DNA from: Angelakisella sp.
Lineage (GTDB): Bacteria > Bacillota > Clostridia > Oscillospirales > Ruminococcaceae
NCBI GenBank assembly: GCA_022795575.1
Contig: JAAWGY010000068.1
Location: 1 to 9,890 of the forward strand
Direction: 5' to 3'
DNA length: 9,890 nucleotides
Made by a program: the position numbers and the translations under genes. The notes under the pieces are model-generated. The model was given only the letters and a program-made list of their open reading frames with translations. It did not search any database and had not been told where the DNA came from. Shown here piece by piece: positions 5,860 through 9,890 of the stretch. Position 1 is the first letter of the stretch. Every line of letters begins with the position of its first letter.

Positions 5860-7083
5860 ATGAGCTGTGACCAGGAGAACCGGCAGCAGGGCAACCGGTG
5901 GCAGACCACCTGCCGCTACAGCCGCCGGGACCAGGCGGCGATAGATGCCCACATAGCCCGGTACTTTGGCGCCGGGGAGGTGCTGGACCGGGTGGAGCTT
6001 TCCCCCGGCGTCGCCCTGGAGCTGCTGCTCATCCCGCCCCGGCCGGAGGCGGACCACGACTATTACACCGTCATCACCCGGGGGCTGGGGGCCTGGGACG
6101 ACTGCCCGGTGCTGGTGGAGCTGCTTGTCAACCTTCCTTTTGATTGGCCGCTGGATGAGGAGGCCCTCCGGGAAAGCCGGTGGGGCTGGCCGGTCCGGAT
6201 GCTGGCCGACGCCGCCCGGCGGATGGGCCGGGGGCTGGAGCCGGACTGGGGGACGCTGCTGTCCTGGCCGGGGGAGAGCCTTGCTCCCGGCACCCGTCTC
6301 TGCGGCGGGGTGCTCCTCCCCCCTGCGGTCTTTGGGGAGGCGTCCTTTTTCTGCCCCCTGCCCGGCGGCAGCGACGCCGGCATCTTCCAGCTGATCCCCC
6401 TTTACCCGGAGGAGCTGGAGATGGCCGAGGAGGAGGGGATGGACGCGCTGCTGGCCCGGTGCCCCGACGAGTTTATGGAGGTCATCGACCCCCGGCGGCT
6501 GAACCTGGTCCTGGACGAGGAGGCCATCTGCTACGAGGAGGAGCTGCTGGATGAGGCCCGGCTCCACCTTGCCGCCATCCGTTGGAAGCAGCTGCCGGTG
6601 GAGGAGCTGGCTGCCTACAGCCACATCGCCGTCTACCTGGGGTGGTGTATTGACCACGGGCTGGCCTCGGAGGAGCTGCTGAGGGAGTACGACGCCGCCC
6701 GGGCTGCGGCGGAGGCGGCGGGGACGCCCCTGGACCTGCGGGTTTTTCTCCGGGACCGGCTGGACGGCAGGCTTACCTACCGCTGCCTCACCCAGGAGGG
6801 AAGGGATTTTTCCGACTGGTACAACGCCGGGGCCCGCGACACTCCCTATGCCTACTTTGACGATGTGGAGGACTACGCCCGGGAGTACTTTGGCCCGGAG
6901 CGGTTCCACAGCCCGGAGCTGGCAGGGGACGCCTACCTCTTTCTCCCCTATGACGAGGCCTTCCGCCAGAGGATGTGGGAGGTCATCAGCCGGCGGTACG
7001 CCTGCTGGCTGGCGCCGGAGGACGAGGAACCGGAGGCCGAGCCGGCGGAAGGCTGGCACGAAAAGACCGCCCGCGAACCATAG
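5860..7083 (+). CDS. Suppressor-of-fused (SUFU) domain protein with a C-terminal DUF7832-like domain
   Basis: A 407-residue soluble protein of two modules. Residues about 25-215 match the bacterial SUFU family: AIDAHIARYFG, YYTVITRGLGA (69-79), LVELLVNLPFDWPL (85-98), WPVRMLADAAR (110-120), and FQLIPLYPEELEMA (176-189) ending near VIDPRRLNLV. Residues about 250-382 (YSHIAVYLGWCIDHGL, FLRDRLDGRL, LTQEGRDFSDWY, DDVEDYAREYF) resemble the domain I know as DUF7832; that number is from memory. The tail after 385 is acidic. Bacterial SUFU proteins are frequently encoded beside polymorphic toxins and proposed as immunity proteins, but no toxin is visible here, so its role is open. ATG 5860 is favoured over the adjacent GTG 5857, since the purine-rich site 5843-5852 is better spaced from it. 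It lies 24 bases after the previous gene and 34 before lon. Confidence 0.85.
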   Translation: MSCDQENRQQGNRWQTTCRYSRRDQAAIDAHIARYFGAGEVLDRVELSPGVALELLLIPPRPEADHDYYTVITRGLGAWDDCPVLVELLVNLPFDWPLDEEALRESRWGWPVRMLADAARRMGRGLEPDWGTLLSWPGESLAPGTRLCGGVLLPPAVFGEASFFCPLPGGSDAGIFQLIPLYPEELEMAEEEGMDALLARCPDEFMEVIDPRRLNLVLDEEAICYEEELLDEARLHLAAIRWKQLPVEELAAYSHIAVYLGWCIDHGLASEELLREYDAARAAAEAAGTPLDLRVFLRDRLDGRLTYRCLTQEGRDFSDWYNAGARDTPYAYFDDVEDYAREYFGPERFHSPELAGDAYLFLPYDEAFRQRMWEVISRRYACWLAPEDEEPEAEPAEGWHEKTAREP

Positions 7084-7117
7084 CAGACAGACGAACCGGA
7101 AAGGTGGCTCGATATCG

Positions 7118-9583
7118 ATGGAAGAAAAAGAGAAGCTTCACAAAAAGCTCACCGCCCGCCCCAAGGAGCTGACCCCGGCGGAGGAAATGCCGGTGCTGGC
7201 CCTCCGGGGACTGGTGCTCTTTCCCAATATGATCCTGCACTTTGACGTGGGACGGGAAAAATCGGTGCTGGCCCTGAACGAGGCCATCGGCGGCAACCGC
7301 AAGATCTTTTTGGTGGCCCAGCGGGACCTCCAGGACGACGACCCGGACCGCGCCCAGCTCTACGACGTGGGGGTGGTGGCCGAGGTGCGCCAGATCGTCC
7401 GCATCCAGCCGGAGACGCTGCGGGTGCTGGTGGAGGGCAAGGACCGGGCCAGGCTGGTGGCCGTCACCCAGCAGGACCCCTACCTGGCGGGGCTGGTGGC
7501 CGCCCACCCCACCCGGTCCCGCATCCCCAACCGCTCCCAGTGCGGGGCACTGATGCGCACCGCCAAGGACCTCTTTGGCGAATACTGCGGCCTTATCCCC
7601 AAAATGCCCCGGGAGATTGTCACCAACGTCCTGGATTCCACCGACCCCCTCTACCTTTCGGAGTACATCGCCGGCAACATCCAGCTGGATTACACCGAAA
7701 AGCAGCGGATCCTGGAGGAATCCAGCGTCACCCGCCGGCTGGAGATGATTGTCCGGCTGCTGGAGGAGGAAAACGAGATCCTCAGCCTGGAGCAGAACAT
7801 CCAGGAGAAGGTCCGGGAGCAGATGGACAAGAACCAGCGGGAGTACTACCTGCGGGAGCAGATGAAGATCATCTCGGAGGAGCTGGGGGAGGGAGAGGGC
7901 GGCTACGAGGAGATCGACAGCTACCGCAGCCGCATCCTGGGCCTGAAGCTGCCGGTGGAATCGGAGGCCAAGCTGCTGCGGGAGCTGGATAAGCTGATGA
8001 AGATGCCCGGCAACTCCCAGGAAAGCTCGGTGATCCGCACCTACCTGGACACGGTGCTGGATCTCCCCTGGGGCATCTGCACCAAGGACAAGATCGATAT
8101 CCCCCGGGCCCGGCGGCTGCTGGACCAGGAGCACTACGGCCTTACCAAGGTCAAGGAGCGCATCCTGGAGACGCTGGCGGTGCGCAAGCTGGCCCCGGAG
8201 ATCAAGGGCCAGATCATCTGCCTGGTGGGCCCCCCGGGGGTGGGCAAAACCTCCATCGCCCGGTCCATCGCAAAATCCATGGGCCGCAAGTATGTCCGGA
8301 TGTCCCTGGGGGGCGTCCGGGACGAATCGGACATCCGGGGCCACCGCAAAACCTACATCGCCTCGATGCCCGGGCGGATTATGAGCGCCATTAAGCAGGC
8401 GGGGAGCTCCAACCCCCTGCTGCTTTTGGACGAGATAGACAAGCTGGGCCACGACTACCGGGGGGATCCCTCCTCCGCCCTGCTGGAGGTGCTGGATTCG
8501 GAGCAGAACCACAGCTTCCGGGACCACTTTTTGGAGGTGCCCTACGACCTTTCCCAGGTCTTCTTTATCGCCACCGCCAACGACCGCAGCGCCATCCCGG
8601 CGCCGCTGCTGGACCGGATGGAGATCATCGAGCTGGCCAGCTACACCCGGGAGGAGAAGCTGCAAATCGCAAGGCGCCACCTTGTCGCAAAGCAGCTGAA
8701 GCGCCACGGCCTCACCCAAAAGCAGCTGCGCGTCCCGGATAAGGCCCTCTGCGCCATCATCGACTTTTACACCCGGGAGGCCGGGGTGCGCACCCTGGAG
8801 CGGAACATCGCCGCCATCTGCCGCAAGGCCGCCATGAAGGTGGTGGAGGAGGGCCCCGAGACCAAAATCAGCGTCACCCCCGCCTCCCTGGAGGAGCTGC
8901 TGGGCCCCAAAAAGTACCGGGACGACGAGATGGCCAAGGGGGACCAGGTGGGCGTCACCAACGGCCTTGCCTGGACCTCGGTGGGGGGCGAGATGCTCCA
9001 GGTGGAGGTGGCGGTGATGGAGGGCAGCGGCAAAAACCAGTCCACCGGCAGCCTGGGGGACGTGATGAAGGAATCGGTGGCCGCCGCCGTCACCTATATC
9101 CGCACCGTGGCCCGCCAGTACGGCATCAGCGAGAGCTTCTACAAGGATAAGGATATCCACATCCACTTCCCGGAGGGGGCGGTGCCCAAGGACGGCCCCT
9201 CGGCGGGCATCACCACCTGCACCGCCCTAATCTCCGCCCTTTCCGGCATCCCGGTCCGCCACGACGTGGCTATGACCGGGGAGATCACCCTGCGGGGCCG
9301 GGTGCTGCCCATCGGCGGCCTGCGGGAGAAGGCCATGGCCGCCTACAAGTACGGCATGAAGCAGGTGGTCATCCCGGAGGCCAACCTCCCCGACCTGGCG
9401 GAGGTGGACCCGGTGGTGAAAAACGCCATCCAGTTTATCCCCGCCGGGACGATGGAGACGGTGCTGCGGACCGCCCTGCTGCGTTATCCCCAGGAAGGCG
9501 CCCAGCCAGACCCCCAGCCCCAGCGGGAGGCGATGGCCATCCCCCCGGAGAGCGCCGGGGCCACCACCCCGCTGCGGCAGTAA
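7118..9583 (+). CDS. lon: ATP-dependent Lon protease (LonA type)
   Basis: Lon degrades misfolded and selected regulatory proteins as a cytoplasmic AAA+ serine protease hexamer. The 821 residues have the LonA order. The N-terminal substrate-recognition domain begins at MPVLALRGLVLFPNMIL (from residue 24). A helical linker with QREYYLREQMKIISEELGE follows. The AAA+ module has GPPGVGKT at 371-378 (K377) and LLLLDEIDK at 434-442 (D438, E439). The protease domain starts near GLAW (616-619), with S695 in KDGPSAG and K738 in GGLREK; their 43-residue spacing equals that of the E. coli dyad S679/K722. The C-terminus has an extra Pro/Gln-rich tail. ATG 7118 is preceded by AAGGTGG (7101-7107) at 10 bases. 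A longer reading from 6848 overlaps the SUFU gene out of frame and is not real. I see no private promoter, CIRCE or CtsR site in the 34-base gap upstream. Confidence 0.97.
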   Translation: MEEKEKLHKKLTARPKELTPAEEMPVLALRGLVLFPNMILHFDVGREKSVLALNEAIGGNRKIFLVAQRDLQDDDPDRAQLYDVGVVAEVRQIVRIQPETLRVLVEGKDRARLVAVTQQDPYLAGLVAAHPTRSRIPNRSQCGALMRTAKDLFGEYCGLIPKMPREIVTNVLDSTDPLYLSEYIAGNIQLDYTEKQRILEESSVTRRLEMIVRLLEEENEILSLEQNIQEKVREQMDKNQREYYLREQMKIISEELGEGEGGYEEIDSYRSRILGLKLPVESEAKLLRELDKLMKMPGNSQESSVIRTYLDTVLDLPWGICTKDKIDIPRARRLLDQEHYGLTKVKERILETLAVRKLAPEIKGQIICLVGPPGVGKTSIARSIAKSMGRKYVRMSLGGVRDESDIRGHRKTYIASMPGRIMSAIKQAGSSNPLLLLDEIDKLGHDYRGDPSSALLEVLDSEQNHSFRDHFLEVPYDLSQVFFIATANDRSAIPAPLLDRMEIIELASYTREEKLQIARRHLVAKQLKRHGLTQKQLRVPDKALCAIIDFYTREAGVRTLERNIAAICRKAAMKVVEEGPETKISVTPASLEELLGPKKYRDDEMAKGDQVGVTNGLAWTSVGGEMLQVEVAVMEGSGKNQSTGSLGDVMKESVAAAVTYIRTVARQYGISESFYKDKDIHIHFPEGAVPKDGPSAGITTCTALISALSGIPVRHDVAMTGEITLRGRVLPIGGLREKAMAAYKYGMKQVVIPEANLPDLAEVDPVVKNAIQFIPAGTMETVLRTALLRYPQEGAQPDPQPQREAMAIPPESAGATTPLRQ

Positions 9584-9591
9584 AGCAACAA

Positions 9592-9773
9592 AAGGAGGCG
9601 GCATCTATGCCAAGGCTGGAATACGGGCTGAAAACCGGAGACTTGACCGAGAGGATATGGGGGTGCAGCGGCCGGAGGAGTACGCCCTCCATTTCCTGCG
9701 GGAGTTCACCCGGCTGTTCCCCGGCCAGCTGGTGCTCCTCCATAGATACACCAGAGGGGAAAACAGGCTCTGA
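9592..9773 (+). pseudogene. Short frameshifted gene remnant after lon
   Basis: AAGGAGG (9592-9598) lies 8 bases before ATG 9607, an excellent ribosome site. The ATG frame reads MPRLEYGLKTGDLTERIWGC and then turns into Ser/Cys/Pro-rich low-quality sequence until 9780. One base offset, the frame starting at ATG 9657 reads protein-like (PEEYALHFLREFTRLFPGQ, then LVLLHRYTRGENRL) and stops at 9771-9773. Joining the two needs a single -1 step near 9640-9655. The simplest reading is a gene of about 55 residues broken by loss of one base, or a sequencing error. I do not recognise the product, and no classical slippery heptamer is visible at the junction. A real 57-aa or 38-aa small protein remains possible. 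Confidence 0.35.
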
Positions 9774-9890
9774 AATTTAAGGCGTGTCCCCAAAGTCGCC
9801 GCGCCCGTCTTTTTCGACAGGGGAAGGGGGCTTGGCTGCGTCGAAAATGCTGGGAATCCACCAAGGATTCCTTGCGCTTTTCTCCTTGCA
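9774..9890. repeat. Non-coding, inverted-repeat-rich tail, possible dispersed repeat or element end
   Basis: No convincing gene is seen here. TTTTCGAC (9811-9818) and GTCGAAAA (9840-9847) are perfect 8-bp inverted arms. GGAATCC (9853-9859) and GGATTCC (9865-9871) form a second perfect hairpin with a 5-base loop. A G-rich stretch (9820-9830) lies between the first arms. The minus strand is open from the edge to a stop at 9778-9780, in a manner typical of spurious frames in such repeats. The sequence differs in texture from the surrounding coding DNA and is cut by the window end. Confidence 0.35.

Noticed and set aside
5392..7059. Long minus-strand open frame opposite the SUFU gene
   Set aside because: It is a GC-rich antisense shadow with Pro/Gly/Leu-rich composition, no ribosome site and no recognisable domain.
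6848..7117. N-terminal extension of Lon overlapping the SUFU gene
   Set aside because: The added 90 residues are Arg/Ser/Thr-rich out-of-frame sequence. Typical Lon wording begins just after ATG 7118.
6986..9166. 726-codon minus-strand open frame opposite lon
   Set aside because: It is an antisense shadow created by high GC at third positions of lon. Its His/Gln/Leu-rich composition is not protein-like.
1..9890. CRISPR array, tRNA or rRNA genes
   Set aside because: I found no regularly spaced repeats and no tRNA-like cloverleaf or rRNA sequence on either strand.

Overview
The window is high-GC, low-GC-phylum-style DNA that reads like a chromosome segment of an anaerobic gut Firmicute, most likely the Oscillospiraceae/Ruminococcaceae side of Clostridia (Flavonifractor or Oscillibacter-like). 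The basis is the strong AGGAGG-type ribosome sites, the wording of the trigger factor, ClpP, ClpX and Lon proteins, a clostridial-type metallophosphoesterase, and the GC-rich codon use. This placement is inference; no 16S or other marker is present. All convincing genes are on the + strand.

Left edge (1-416): the C-terminal half of a PIN-family toxin, in lower-GC DNA, whose N-terminal part is outside the window or decayed. It is closed by a strong intrinsic terminator. Immediately after the terminator comes a near-perfect sigma-A promoter driving a 228-aa metallophosphoesterase (503-1189).

Centre (1190-4900): a 248-base control region with two perfect extended -10 boxes and several hairpins leads into tig (trigger factor), then clpP and clpX. 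This is a protein-quality-control cluster: ribosome-bound folding, then unfolding by ClpX and degradation by ClpP. A hairpin follows clpX.

Accessory block (4928-7083): three tightly packed genes sit between clpX and lon. They are a 78-aa four-cysteine protein, a translationally linked 219-aa protein I do not recognise, and a 407-aa protein that joins a suppressor-of-fused (SUFU) domain to a second domain resembling DUF7832. In Bacillus the clpX-lonA interval is occupied by lonB, so this block is the least ordinary part of the window. SUFU-family proteins in bacteria are often linked to toxin immunity, but no toxin is visible here.

Right (7118-9890): a full-length lon protease gene with an intact Ser-Lys dyad. 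It is followed by a short, apparently frameshifted gene remnant with an excellent ribosome site, and then about 110 bases of non-coding, inverted-repeat-rich DNA that looks like the end of a dispersed repeat. The ysxC gene often found after lonA is not present before the window ends.
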